Source: Roseateles aquatilis (GTDB lineage Bacteria; Pseudomonadota; Gammaproteobacteria; Burkholderiales; Burkholderiaceae_C). From it: DNA of 64,000 bases. The DNA lies in the NCBI RefSeq assembly GCF_002205645.1, contig NZ_NIOF01000006.1, positions 62,001-126,000 of the forward strand, read 5' to 3'. Under the pieces are notes generated by a model, which was given only the letters and a program-made list of their open reading frames with translations, was not told the origin of the DNA and searched no databases. A program made the translations under genes and the position numbers. Each line of letters starts with the position of its first letter. The stretch's first letter is position 1. Positions 9,747-20,550 of the stretch are shown here, one piece after another.

Positions 9747-9750
<4 letters not shown>
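8164..9750 (-). CDS. hlyD: HlyD-family type I secretion membrane-fusion protein
   Basis: This is the periplasmic adaptor of a type I secretion system, linking the HlyB-type ABC transporter to a TolC-like outer-membrane channel for export of the toxin downstream. The 528-residue product has a charged cytoplasmic tail of about 110 residues rich in Asp/Glu/Arg (longer than usual), one membrane segment near residues 113-131, a lipoyl-type half (VKLVQPLERSVVRAI, DGDHVSPGQLLVALD), a long coiled coil and a beta-barrel end (GTVQQLAAHTPGGIV, PGMALSAEVRTG). The start ATG at 9750 overlaps the hlyB stop in an ATGA, which indicates translational coupling. The frame stays open far upstream, but that extension is antisense-like and overlaps hlyB, so it was not used. 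No tolC gene is visible in the window. Confidence 0.93.
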
Positions 9751-11915
<2,165 letters not shown>

Positions 11916-12133
11916 GGGGTCACCGGAGGCCGTGGTGACGCGTGAGTGGCGGTGCGCGCGCCGGCATCGGCCGGTGCCGGCTGATGCCATGTCGCCGTGT
12001 CGTGGCGATCGATGGCAGGCCCAAGACAGATCGGTGACTCGAAACGGTAGGGGTCCGCCGCCGTGCGTCCCCGCGCGTGTAGCTCAGGGGCGCCGCAAGG
12101 CCGGCGGTCCGAACGCCGCCGCGGAGAATGGGC

Positions 12134-14053
12134 TCAGCGGCTGTGCGCCGTCAGCTTCGCCAGCGGCGACGCCAGGCTGATGCCCGGCGCGGCGCGGCGC
12201 GCGCTGGGATGCGCGTCGTCGCTCTCGTCCAGCTCGGGCTGGGTGCCGCGCAGCGCCTGCCCGACCGGATCGCGGCGCATCGCCACGCCCACGGCCAGCA
12301 TGTCGATCGCCAGCAGGTGCAGGATGCGGCTGATCATCGGCATGTGGGTGGCGACGTCCTCGACGTGATCGACGATCAGCGCGGCGTCGGCCTTCTTCGC
12401 CAGCGGCGATTGGCTGGCGGTGATGGCCACCACGTGCGCGCCGCGCTCGCGGGCCGTGTCCGCCACGGCGATCAGCTCGGGCAGCTTGCCGCTGCTGCTG
12501 ATCAGCACCGCCACGTCGCCCGGCTTGAGCGTCTGCGCCGCCAGCAACTGCAGGCGCGGCTCGGTGTACGCGTTGCAGGCCACGCCCAGGCGCAGGAACT
12601 TGAACTGCGCGTCCTGCGCCACCACGCCGTAATGGCCGATGGCGAAGAACTCGATGCGGGACGCGTTCAGCAGCAGCTCGATGCTGCGGTCGATCATGTC
12701 GCGGTTGAGCTGGCTGCGCACCTGCAGGATCGCGGACGCGGTGTTACCCAGCACCTTCTCGCCGAGCTCCACCATCGAGTCGTCCAGCGTCACCTGCGTG
12801 TGGCTGACCGGCACCGTGCCGGTCAGGCCCGAGGCCAGCCGCAGCTTGAAGTCGGACAGCCCTTCGCAGCCCAGTGAGCGGCAGAAGCGGATCACCGTCG
12901 GCTGGCTCACGCTGGCCGCCCTGGCGATCTCGGCGATCGGGTCGTTCAGCACCTTGCGCGAATGCGCCAGCACGTGGTCCGCGACGCGCTGCTCGGCGGG
13001 CGACAGCGTGTCGCGCGCGCGCCGGATCTGGCTGACGATGGCCGAGGCGCCGCCGGCGTTCTGCAGGCTGCGCAATTGCGCTTCCAGGATCGCCGAGGCG
13101 CCCTTGAAGGTGGCGTGCTCGGCCGTGATCACGTAGGTCGGAATGGCGGCGACGTACTGCGAGAAGCGGCCCTTGTCCTCGAAGCGCTCGCGGAAACGCG
13201 ACCGGTCGAAGTACTCGCCCAGTCGCGGCACGATGCCGCCGCCGATGTAGATGCCGCCCAGCGCGCCCAGCGTCACCGCCAGGTTGGCGGCGGCGGTGCC
13301 CAGCAGCGTGCAGAACAGCTCCAGCGTCTCCTCGGACACCGGGTCGGCGGCCTCCAGCGCGCGGGCGGTGATCTCGGGCGCGGTCAGCGCCTCGGCCGGG
13401 CGCTGGAGGTAGTCCGCCATCGCGCGGTACATCAGCTCCAGGCCGGGGCCCGACAGCAGGCGTTCGAAGGAGACGTGCTCGTACTCGGCCCAGGCGAAGC
13501 GCAACAAGGCGATCTCGCGCTCGTCGCGCGGCGCGAAGTTGGTGTGGCCGCCCTCCGAGCCGAGCGAGATCCAGCCTTCGCCGGCCGGGATCAGCCCCGA
13601 CACGCCCAGGCCCGAGCCGGAGCCCAGCAGGCCGATGACGCTGTGGGGGCGCGCCTCGCCGCCGCCGATCTGGCGGATCTCGCTGCCGCGCAGGCGGGGC
13701 AGGGCCATCGCCAGGGCGGTGAAGTCGTTGACCACCACCAGCGTGTCCAAACCGAGGCGCTGGCGCGCTTCCTCGATCGAGAACTGCCAGTGGTAGTTGG
13801 TCATCCGCACCTGGTCGCCTTCCACCGGGTTGGCGATGGCGATGGCGGCGTGGGCGATGCGGATGCGCGGCAGGCGGTCCATGTAGGCGCGGACGGCGGC
13901 GTGGAAATCCCCATGTTCCGCGCAGCGGAGCAGGGCGATGTGCTCGAACTCGCCGGGCGAGGTCTCCAGGGCGAAACGGGCGAAGGTGCCGCCGATGTCG
14001 GCGATCAGCCGGGGGCTGTCGAAATCACGCATGAACGAGGATGTTGGGGCCAT
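12134..14053 (-). CDS. glk: Bifunctional glucokinase / RpiR-HexR-type regulator
   Basis: Fusion of about 639 residues. Residues 1-330 are a glucokinase (ATP + glucose to glucose-6-phosphate) with the phosphate loop ADIGGTFARF at 18-27, VVNDFTALAMALP with the catalytic Asp, and GSEGGHTNFAPRD. Residues about 341-420 are an RpiR/HexR helix-turn-helix (IARAASVSQPTVIRFCRSLG), and about 465-575 a SIS sugar-phosphate-binding domain (ISSSGKLPELI). Such fusions are annotated in Burkholderiales. The gene is divergent from a second glucokinase, across a region with two HexR-like operators (14191-14205 and 14347-14361), so autoregulation is likely. It is the only sugar-type regulator in the window and the candidate controller of the seven TGTAGT-N3-RCTACA sites. 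The exact start is uncertain (14053, 14032 or 14077); none has a strong ribosome site. Confidence 0.93.
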   Translation of the reverse strand: MAPTSSFMRDFDSPRLIADIGGTFARFALETSPGEFEHIALLRCAEHGDFHAAVRAYMDRLPRIRIAHAAIAIANPVEGDQVRMTNYHWQFSIEEARQRLGLDTLVVVNDFTALAMALPRLRGSEIRQIGGGEARPHSVIGLLGSGSGLGVSGLIPAGEGWISLGSEGGHTNFAPRDEREIALLRFAWAEYEHVSFERLLSGPGLELMYRAMADYLQRPAEALTAPEITARALEAADPVSEETLELFCTLLGTAAANLAVTLGALGGIYIGGGIVPRLGEYFDRSRFRERFEDKGRFSQYVAAIPTYVITAEHATFKGASAILEAQLRSLQNAGGASAIVSQIRRARDTLSPAEQRVADHVLAHSRKVLNDPIAEIARAASVSQPTVIRFCRSLGCEGLSDFKLRLASGLTGTVPVSHTQVTLDDSMVELGEKVLGNTASAILQVRSQLNRDMIDRSIELLLNASRIEFFAIGHYGVVAQDAQFKFLRLGVACNAYTEPRLQLLAAQTLKPGDVAVLISSSGKLPELIAVADTARERGAHVVAITASQSPLAKKADAALIVDHVEDVATHMPMISRILHLLAIDMLAVGVAMRRDPVGQALRGTQPELDESDDAHPSARRAAPGISLASPLAKLTAHSR

Positions 14054-14190
14054 CTTGGGCGCACGACGGTGGTACATCCACCAACCGGCCTCAAGGGATG
14101 GGCGATTATGGCTCCGCGCCTCGCGACGGCCGAAAGGGTTCGCCCTATCGAGCCACGGCATGCCGATTGCCCCTTGTGATTGCTCGATGC

Positions 14191-14205
14191 TGTAGTGAGA
14201 CTACA
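14191..14205. promoter_or_regulatory. HexR-like operator, site 1
   Basis: TGTAGTGAGACTACA has perfect 6-bp arms. It lies 138 bp upstream of the glk-hexR start and 240 bp upstream of glk2. The layout matches the known HexR consensus TGTAAT-N3-ATTACA with the inner A/T replaced by G/C. Confidence 0.75.
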
Positions 14206-14346
14206 GCGTCGGTGAACGGTCGACGGCGTTTGAATCGCCACCGGCGCGTCATATAAAACAACCGCTTGCAAGACAAATCTGCCGCGCGAACACCGAAGCG
14301 TCGCGTGGATGTCGACCGCAAAGGGTGACTGCTCTTGTGCGAACGA

Positions 14347-14361
14347 TGTAGTTTTGCTACC
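14347..14361. promoter_or_regulatory. HexR-like operator, site 2
   Basis: TGTAGTTTTGCTACC is an imperfect copy, about 85 bp upstream of the glk2 ATG. It shares a 16-nt core (ATGTAGTTTTGCTACC/T region) with site 7 in front of the pullulanase gene. Confidence 0.7.
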
Positions 14362-14445
14362 TTGCGCGGATTCCGCCTCGGAAGGCGACATCGCAGGACA
14401 AGAACAGTGCAAGCAGAACAGGGTGTGACCGCGGACCGGACCGAG

Positions 14446-15444
14446 ATGACCGGACGCGGGCAAGGTGACGCGGGCTACCCGTGGCTGGTGGCGGACATCG
14501 GCGGCAGCAATGCCCGATTCGCCTGGGTCGACGGGCCCGGGAGGCCGGTGGAACACGTGCGCAAGCTGCCGGTGGCCCAGTACGAATCGCTGCGCGCGGC
14601 CGCCGAGGCTTATCTGAAGGAACTGGCGGCATTGGGCATCACCGCCCGGCCGCGCCGGGCCTCGCTGGCGTTGGCGACGGCGCTGGAAGGCGATCGCGTC
14701 GAACTGACCAACAGCCACTGGACGTTTTCCCGGCGGCAGTTGCAGGCGGATCTGGGGTTGGACGAGCTCCGGCTGTTGAACGACTTCGAGGCGCTGGCAC
14801 TGTCGCTGCCCGGGCTCCGGTCCGACCAGGTGGCGGCGGTGCCCGGACCGGCGCTGGGTTCGCCCACGGGCATGCTGGCTGTCATCGGGCCGGGCACCGG
14901 CCTGGGTGTCGGCGGCGTGATCGAGACCTCCGGCGGCTGGGTGGCGCTGCCAGGCGAGGGTGGGCACATGACGCTGGCCCCGACCAATGACTATGAAAGC
15001 GAGCTGCTGGCCGCGGCCCGCCGCGAGTTCCCGCATGTCTCGGCCGAGCGTTTCCTGTCCGGCATCGGCCTGCCAACGCTGCATGCGGCGGTGGCCACCG
15101 TCGCGGGGCAGCCGTCCTCGCCACGGCTCAGCGCCGAGCAGATCGTCGAGCGCGCCTTGGCGGGTGATGCGCTTTGCGATCGCACGATGACCCAGTTCTG
15201 CGCCTTCCTCGGCAGCTTCGCCGGCAGCGTCGTGCTGACGCTGGGCGCCAGAAGCGGCCTCTACATCGGTGGCGGCATCGTGCCGCGGTTGGGCGAGCGC
15301 TTTTTCTCGTCCCCCTTCCGCGAGCGCTTCGAGGCCAAGGGGCGCTTCTCTGGCTATCTGGCCACCGTGCCTTGTGTGCTGATCACGGACACGCTCACGG
15401 CGCTGAGCGGCGCGGCCTTCGCGCTGCAGCAATCGGTGCGTTGA
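14446..15444 (+). CDS. glk: Glucokinase (stand-alone paralogue)
   Basis: Cytoplasmic glucokinase of the bacterial Glk family, about 332 residues, phosphorylating glucose released from maltodextrins. Visible motifs are VADIGGSNARFAW near the N-terminus (phosphate loop), LLNDFEALALSLPG with the catalytic Asp, GPGTGLGVGGVIE, PGEGGHMTLAP and YIGGGIVPRLGERF. It is about as long as E. coli Glk (321). The gene diverges from the Glk-HexR fusion and is followed 8 bp after its stop by operator site 3. ATG 14446 was chosen by alignment to Glk; a GTG at 14407 with an upstream AGGAC is a credible alternative and would add 13 residues. The locus therefore carries two different glucokinases, and only this one is free of a regulator domain. 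Confidence 0.93.
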   Translation: MTGRGQGDAGYPWLVADIGGSNARFAWVDGPGRPVEHVRKLPVAQYESLRAAAEAYLKELAALGITARPRRASLALATALEGDRVELTNSHWTFSRRQLQADLGLDELRLLNDFEALALSLPGLRSDQVAAVPGPALGSPTGMLAVIGPGTGLGVGGVIETSGGWVALPGEGGHMTLAPTNDYESELLAAARREFPHVSAERFLSGIGLPTLHAAVATVAGQPSSPRLSAEQIVERALAGDALCDRTMTQFCAFLGSFAGSVVLTLGARSGLYIGGGIVPRLGERFFSSPFRERFEAKGRFSGYLATVPCVLITDTLTALSGAAFALQQSVR

Positions 15445-15786
15445 ATCAAGCTGTAGTCCAGCTACATATTCCTTGCGCGAACGGCGGCCCTGGTGGTCGC
15501 CGTTCTGCATTTTCACGCCCTAATTTGATTGAATTGGCAGCGTTTTTCCGTAGAAACCCGAAGTCTGTTCGTGGTTTTATCGCAAAAGGCTGCTGAATTT
15601 GCAGGCGCCAGGGTTTGCGAGGACTTGGTTCGGCATCTAGTTTTAGTACAGAATTCATTTCGAACGTTGGGTTCCGTGGTCCCTGCAGCGCGAACCTTCA
15701 GGTTGCAGTTCCCCCGCAGGGCAGGGCCGTAGACGAGCGCCGATCCGCGCGTTCGAGAGCTTTCAAGAGCGACAGGAGACAAACAA
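15445..15786. promoter_or_regulatory. TonB-receptor leader region
   Basis: This 342-bp gap between glk2 and the receptor gene contains HexR-like site 3 and an AT-rich stretch (about 15515-15660) likely to hold the promoter. A GACAGGAGAC ribosome site precedes the receptor ATG. The long leader shows no riboswitch or attenuator that I recognise. Confidence 0.5.
15452..15466. promoter_or_regulatory. HexR-like operator, site 3
   Basis: TGTAGTCCAGCTACA has near-perfect arms. It sits just after the glk2 stop and about 320 bp before the TonB-dependent receptor gene, whose promoter it probably controls. Confidence 0.7.
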
Positions 15787-18555
15787 ATGAAGACAACGCA
15801 CGCCACGCGCGAGCTGTTCCGTGTGCAACCGGTCGCCGCCGGTTGCCTGGTGACCCTGGCCCTGATGGCCGGCGCCGCCCACGCGCAGCAAGCCCAGTCC
15901 GAGGCCGACAAGCAGGCCGCCGCCGACAAGACGCTGGACACCGTCACCGTCACCGGCATCCGCCGTGGCATCGAGGCCGCCATCTCGGTCAAGAAGAACG
16001 CCGACTCCATCGTCGAGGCGATCTCGGCCGAAGACATCGGCAAGCTGCCGGACGTCTCGATCGCCGAATCCATCGCCCGCCTGCCGGGCCTGTCCGCCCA
16101 GCGCGTGGCCGGCCGCGCGCAGGTCATCTCGGTTCGCGGCCTGTCGCCCGACTTCGCCACCACGCTGCTGAACGGCCGCGAACTGGTGAGCACCGGCGAC
16201 AACCGCAGCGTCGAGTTCGATCAGTACCCGTCCGAGCTGCTCAGCGGCGTGACCATCTACAAGACGCCGGATGCCGGCCTGGTCGGCCAGGGGCTGTCGG
16301 GCACGATCGACATGCTGACGGTCCGTCCGCTGAACTTCAGCAACCGCGTCGTCACGCTGAACGCGCGCGGCCAGCGCAACTCGCTGGGCTCCGCCGCCGA
16401 CTCGAGCGCCACCGGCAACCGCGTGAGCGCCAGCTACATCGACCAATTCGCGGACCGCACCATCGGTGTCGCGATCGGCTACGCGCACCAGGAGACCCCG
16501 GTGCAGGAAGACCAGGTCGGCCTGTACGAACCGTGGGACACGTCGGCCCGCACGGGGCTGGTCCCCGGCACCTACAACTCCGGCGGCATCAAGGCGCTGC
16601 GCCGCACCGGCAAGAACGAACGCGACGCGCTGATGGCGACCGTCGAGTTCCGCCCGACCAAGAACTGGACCAGCGTCGTCGACGGTTTCTGGACCAAGGC
16701 CAAGCAGGAAGACACGGCCAACCAGTTCGAGATGAGCATGACCTGGAACGGCAACAACGCGCCGCTCAACTGGTCCAACGTCACGACGAACAGCAGCAAC
16801 ACCCAGACCGGCGGTACGTTCCTGAACGCCTATCCGCTGGTCCGCGGCATGTACAACAAGCGTGACGACAAGATCGTCGCGGCCGGTTGGAACAACAAGC
16901 TGAAGTTCGACAACGGCCTGTCGCTGATGGCCGACGTGAACTACTCGCGCGCCACCCGCAACGAGTTGAACCTCGAGAACAACACGCAGTTGCTCGCCAA
17001 CGGCGGCGTCGTGCCGCTGGACAACGTCAAGCTGGCGTTCAGCAGCGGCAACTTCTCGCAGATCGTGCCGGGCCTGACCTATTCGGACCCGACCAAGCTG
17101 TTCCTGCAGAACACCATCTACGGGTCCGGCTACGGCAAGGTGCCCAGCGTCAAGGACGAGCTGACCGGCTTCAAGCTGGTGGGCAACATGCCGGCGCCGG
17201 CCGCGGTGTCGAACTGGTTCTCGGACTTCGACGTCGGCCTGAACTACGCCGACCGCTCGAAGAAGAAGCGTCAGCCGGAAGGCGCGATCAACGTCGGCGC
17301 GCAAGGCAACACCGCCATCGGCTCCGACCTGCAGTACCGCCCGGTCGATCTGAGCTTCGCGGGTCTGGGCATGATCCCGGCGTGGAACGTGCCGGGCGCG
17401 GTCGGCCGCTACATGACCTTCAACCCGACGGACACGGAGAGCTACCTGATCTCCAAGGCCTGGGACGTGAAGGAGAAGGTCACGACGCTGTTCTTCAAGG
17501 GCAACATCGAATCGACGACCTTCGGCATCCCGGTGCGCGGCAACGTCGGCGTGCAGGTGGTGCACACCGACCAGTCCTCGCAGGCCAACTACTTCGACGG
17601 CACGGCGCCGGCGGGATCGCAGGTCAAGCCGCTCAATGGCGGCAAGAAGTACACCGACTACCTGCCGGCGCTGAACCTGGCGTGGTCGCTGTCCGACGAC
17701 CAGACGCTGCGTTTCGCGGTGGCCAAGCAGATGGCCCGCGCGAAGGTGGATCAGCTGCGCTCGTCGATGGACTTCGGCGTCGACAGCACCACCGGCAAGC
17801 CGGGCGCCAGCGGCGGCAACTCCGAGCTGGATCCGTGGCGCGCCAACGCGCTGGATCTGTCGTACGAGAAGTACTTCGGCTCCAAGGCCTACGTGTCGGT
17901 GGCCGGCTACTACAAGGACCTGCGCAGCTACATCTACACGCAGGGCAATGACCGCTACGACTTCTCGCGTTTCGTCTCCGGGTACGTGCCCCAGCCGGGC
18001 CAACCCAATGCGTTGCTGGTCGGCACCTACACCGCGCCGTACAACGGCCAGGGCGGCAAGCTCAAGGGCGTGGAGCTGACGGCGTCGCTGCCGTTCAACC
18101 TGATCAGCAAGTCGCTGAACGGCTTCGGCATCGTGGCCAGCGCCAGCTTCAACGACAGCAACATCAAGGTGAAGGATCCGGAAAGCGCGAGCAGCGTGGG
18201 CGACGGCTTCATCTCGCTGCCGGGTCTGTCCAAGCGGGTCTACAACCTGACCGCGTACTACGAGAACGACGGCTTCGAAGTCCGCGTCAGCCAGCGCAAG
18301 CGGTCCGACTTCATCGGCGAGATCGGCAACTTCAACGGTGCCCGCACGCTGCGCTACGTCGTCGGCGAGAGCATCGTCGACGCCCAGATCGGCTACAACT
18401 TCTCGGAAGGTCCGCTGAAGGGTCTGGGCCTGCTGGCGCAGGTCAACAACCTGACCAACGAGGCCTATCGCACCTACGCCGGCACGAAGGACCGCCCGCT
18501 GGAGTACATCAAGTGGGGCCGCACCTTCCTGGTCGGTGCGACCTACAAGTTCTGA
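15787..18555 (+). CDS. TonB-dependent receptor, probable maltodextrin uptake
   Basis: Outer-membrane TonB-dependent receptor of 922 residues. It has a signal peptide with likely cleavage after AHA at residue 33, a TonB-box-like segment LDTVTVTGIRRG near 50, and a plug domain (DIGKLPDVSIAESIARLPGL, VISVRGLSPDF, VTIYKTPDAGLVGQGLSGTID). The beta-barrel ends in the terminal aromatic ...TFLVGATYKF, as expected for BAM insertion. The plug pattern is that of the carbohydrate (MalA/SusC-like) proteobacterial receptors. It lies among starch genes and behind HexR-like site 3, so import of maltodextrins across the outer membrane is the best inference; the substrate is not proven by sequence. No SusD-like partner is present. 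Confidence 0.92.
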   Translation: MKTTHATRELFRVQPVAAGCLVTLALMAGAAHAQQAQSEADKQAAADKTLDTVTVTGIRRGIEAAISVKKNADSIVEAISAEDIGKLPDVSIAESIARLPGLSAQRVAGRAQVISVRGLSPDFATTLLNGRELVSTGDNRSVEFDQYPSELLSGVTIYKTPDAGLVGQGLSGTIDMLTVRPLNFSNRVVTLNARGQRNSLGSAADSSATGNRVSASYIDQFADRTIGVAIGYAHQETPVQEDQVGLYEPWDTSARTGLVPGTYNSGGIKALRRTGKNERDALMATVEFRPTKNWTSVVDGFWTKAKQEDTANQFEMSMTWNGNNAPLNWSNVTTNSSNTQTGGTFLNAYPLVRGMYNKRDDKIVAAGWNNKLKFDNGLSLMADVNYSRATRNELNLENNTQLLANGGVVPLDNVKLAFSSGNFSQIVPGLTYSDPTKLFLQNTIYGSGYGKVPSVKDELTGFKLVGNMPAPAAVSNWFSDFDVGLNYADRSKKKRQPEGAINVGAQGNTAIGSDLQYRPVDLSFAGLGMIPAWNVPGAVGRYMTFNPTDTESYLISKAWDVKEKVTTLFFKGNIESTTFGIPVRGNVGVQVVHTDQSSQANYFDGTAPAGSQVKPLNGGKKYTDYLPALNLAWSLSDDQTLRFAVAKQMARAKVDQLRSSMDFGVDSTTGKPGASGGNSELDPWRANALDLSYEKYFGSKAYVSVAGYYKDLRSYIYTQGNDRYDFSRFVSGYVPQPGQPNALLVGTYTAPYNGQGGKLKGVELTASLPFNLISKSLNGFGIVASASFNDSNIKVKDPESASSVGDGFISLPGLSKRVYNLTAYYENDGFEVRVSQRKRSDFIGEIGNFNGARTLRYVVGESIVDAQIGYNFSEGPLKGLGLLAQVNNLTNEAYRTYAGTKDRPLEYIKWGRTFLVGATYKF

Positions 18556-18599
18556 TCGCCTGAACCGAACGGATACGCGAGGCGCCTCGCGATGGGACC

Positions 18600-18629
18600 G
18601 ACCCCGTCCGGCATGAGCCGGGCGGGGTC
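18600..18629 (+). terminator. Stem-loop after TonB receptor
   Basis: Inverted repeat of 13-bp arms (18600-18612 and 18617-18629, one mismatch) around the 4-nt loop ATGA, then ACTATTTG. It follows the receptor stop by 44 bp and is the likely end of that transcript. A 16-bp palindrome (18576-18591) lies just before it. Confidence 0.6.
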
Positions 18630-18701
18630 GACTATTTGTGGGACGCGCTTCGCGGCGCCGTCATCCCGGCCTCACCATCCGGTGCCGAGCTCGCCTCGTC
18701 C

Positions 18702-20360
18702 TCAGCGGCCGGAGGCGGGACTCTTCGCACTGAACTTTTCATGCCAATGCGCGTGCATTGCCGGCCATCGGCGGTCGCCGATCAGGTACATCGCCAGGCT
18801 CTGGACGAAGGCTTCCTTGACGGGGTTGGAGTGAAGATGCTCGTCGGGCTCACGGAAATAGTCGTCGCGGCCTTCGACGACATGGCCTTGGGCGAGGTCC
18901 TTGTCGCGAGCTGCGACGAAGTCCGCATCGCGATGCGTGTACCTGCCCGAGATGAACTCGTAGGCATGGGCTGCTTCGTGAAGGGGGGTTGTCACGTCCG
19001 CGACGACCGCATGAGCGTTTGCCGGCGCATGGGTCGTCTTTACCAGGATCGTCCGATCGGTTTGCGAGAAGAACCCTGCGGCGTGGTCGCCTAGGTCGGT
19101 AAGGAAGCAGTCCGGCGCGGCGTTGGCCGGCCCTCCCGGCGAGGGAAGAATGGTGACGCCAGCCTCTGCCAGTTGGGTCGCCATCGCACTCGGTAGCCGC
19201 GTCATGATTTTCAGAACGGCGATGGCATCGTCACGGTCAGCCGTGCCTTCCATGCGGAGCATGCGCGTCAATGCGTCGACGATGCTCTGCGGATGCTGCT
19301 TCAGCAGTTCCCGGCGTACTCGCTCGTTCATCAGCGCAGAGGTCTCGGGGCAGCCGGCGGCGATGGCTTGTTCCGCACGGCGCGACATGGCGATGGCATC
19401 GCGCGGGTCGCAGCGCTCGGCAGTCATGAGACGCGCGGCTCGGAACGCGCGTTGATCGATGGCGGCACGTGCCTTCGACGGCAGGTCGCGACGATCCGTC
19501 GCGAGCGCCCGCCAGCCTCCGGGCATGGCGTCGATCTGCTTGAGATCGGATTCGAGCCGGTCCAGCCATGTCTTCGCGCCGTTGATCGAGACCCCCGCCT
19601 GATGCCAGCCCCCCCGTGAGCTCTGTCCCAGTCGAAGGCTCTTGTCGACATGGGCCTGGATCTCGCGCACTTCCGCCGCGAAGAAACGGGCGTCGTCGCG
19701 GCGGCTCAGCGCGGTCAGTCGCTGGTTGATCGCCGCCACGTCCGTCGTTACCTGGGCATGCCCGGCGATGGCCGCGGCCAGCACCTCGCCGGCACGTGCG
19801 TTCTGCTCCAGGAGCTTCGGGTCGAGATTCGTCCGATGCTCTCCGCCTTTCCCTGTCGCGGTTTCGATTGCCGCAGCCAGTTCATCGACTGCCCTGATCT
19901 GGTTCCGGAATAGCCGTTTGCCGGATGGCAGATGGCGTGCCTCGATCGAGCGCAGCTTGTCCTGACTGAGGCGCTCGCGATCGAACCAGCGTGCATCCTC
20001 CGCGGTCTCGCCTTCTCCGAAAAGATCGGCCGCGGCGGTCTGCGGCATCAGGCCGACGGCCTCCGCAAGCGCCTTCGACTCTTGGTCCAGGGCCATCAGC
20101 CTGCTGGCACTCCCCGGACTGATCGGTTCCTTCGCGAGTGAAGCCAGGTGGCGCTCGAGCCTGTCGTGGCGCTCCTGAAGGTCCGGTAGCCTGTTGGGTG
20201 AAAGCCCAGGCGGCAAGGGCCACTTCTGGAGTTCGGCCCTGAGCGCCTGCGTACGCTCGCGAATGACCGAGATGTGTTGTTCGATGACAGATTGCGAGGA
20301 AGTCGTCGTGAACTTGTTGGCCGAGGTGAACAGGCGGCCCAGCGAAGTGGTGAAAGACAT
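18702..20360 (-). CDS. Orphan protein with C-terminal HExxH metallopeptidase domain
   Basis: Product of 552 residues, not assigned to a named family. The first 450 residues are mostly charged, helical-looking sequence without membrane segments or a signal peptide. Near the C-terminus is HEAAHAYEF (His461, Glu462, His465), the zinc-peptidase signature, followed 50 residues later by VKEAFVQSLAMYL with Glu516 as a plausible third zinc ligand. This spacing and the EAF motif resemble the anthrax lethal factor/Pro-Pro endopeptidase clan. That architecture, a long helical N-terminus plus a terminal ATLF-like peptidase, is typical of effectors or toxins, but no secretion signal or partner gene identifies the route. 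The gene interrupts the sugar locus, is transcribed against the receptor, and has no strong ribosome site. Its codon use is somewhat less GC-rich than in its neighbours. Confidence 0.8.
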   Translation of the reverse strand: MSFTTSLGRLFTSANKFTTTSSQSVIEQHISVIRERTQALRAELQKWPLPPGLSPNRLPDLQERHDRLERHLASLAKEPISPGSASRLMALDQESKALAEAVGLMPQTAAADLFGEGETAEDARWFDRERLSQDKLRSIEARHLPSGKRLFRNQIRAVDELAAAIETATGKGGEHRTNLDPKLLEQNARAGEVLAAAIAGHAQVTTDVAAINQRLTALSRRDDARFFAAEVREIQAHVDKSLRLGQSSRGGWHQAGVSINGAKTWLDRLESDLKQIDAMPGGWRALATDRRDLPSKARAAIDQRAFRAARLMTAERCDPRDAIAMSRRAEQAIAAGCPETSALMNERVRRELLKQHPQSIVDALTRMLRMEGTADRDDAIAVLKIMTRLPSAMATQLAEAGVTILPSPGGPANAAPDCFLTDLGDHAAGFFSQTDRTILVKTTHAPANAHAVVADVTTPLHEAAHAYEFISGRYTHRDADFVAARDKDLAQGHVVEGRDDYFREPDEHLHSNPVKEAFVQSLAMYLIGDRRWPAMHAHWHEKFSAKSPASGR

Positions 20361-20502
20361 GGGAAGTGCATGGTTCGAACTGCTGCCTAGTTAATCGAAC
20401 CCCATCGGCGGTTCATTGCGCGGCGGCAATCAATTCCACGCGCCAAGGAGCACGTTTCCGGACCGCCGCCCATCGTGATCAGCGGCGTCCCCTTGCCGCC
20501 CT

Positions 20503-20550
20503 CTCACCCCTTCACCCCTTCACCCCTTCACCCCTTCACCCCTTCACCCC
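20503..20550. repeat. Six tandem 8-bp repeats at the malG stop
   Basis: Six head-to-tail copies of TTCACCCC (the first reads CTCACCCC), 48 bp. They run through the malG stop codon: the final codons GGGGTGAAGGGGTGA of malG are the first repeat units on the coding strand. Gain or loss of units changes only the trailer, because every unit carries a TGA in that frame. Confidence 0.9.

Larger units (their letters stand above)
14054..14445. promoter_or_regulatory. Divergent glk-hexR / glk2 promoter region
   Basis: This 392-bp gap without genes separates two divergent glucokinase genes. It holds two 15-bp near-palindromes of the TGTAGT-N3-RCTACA type and a locally AT-rich stretch (14245-14275). No other structure was recognised. 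Confidence 0.6.

Noticed and set aside
15763..18003. Minus-strand frame of about 746 codons across the TonB receptor
   Set aside because: Antisense shadow with no signal peptide or domains.
20503..20550. CRISPR-like array
   Set aside because: The units are 8 bp, adjacent and without spacers.
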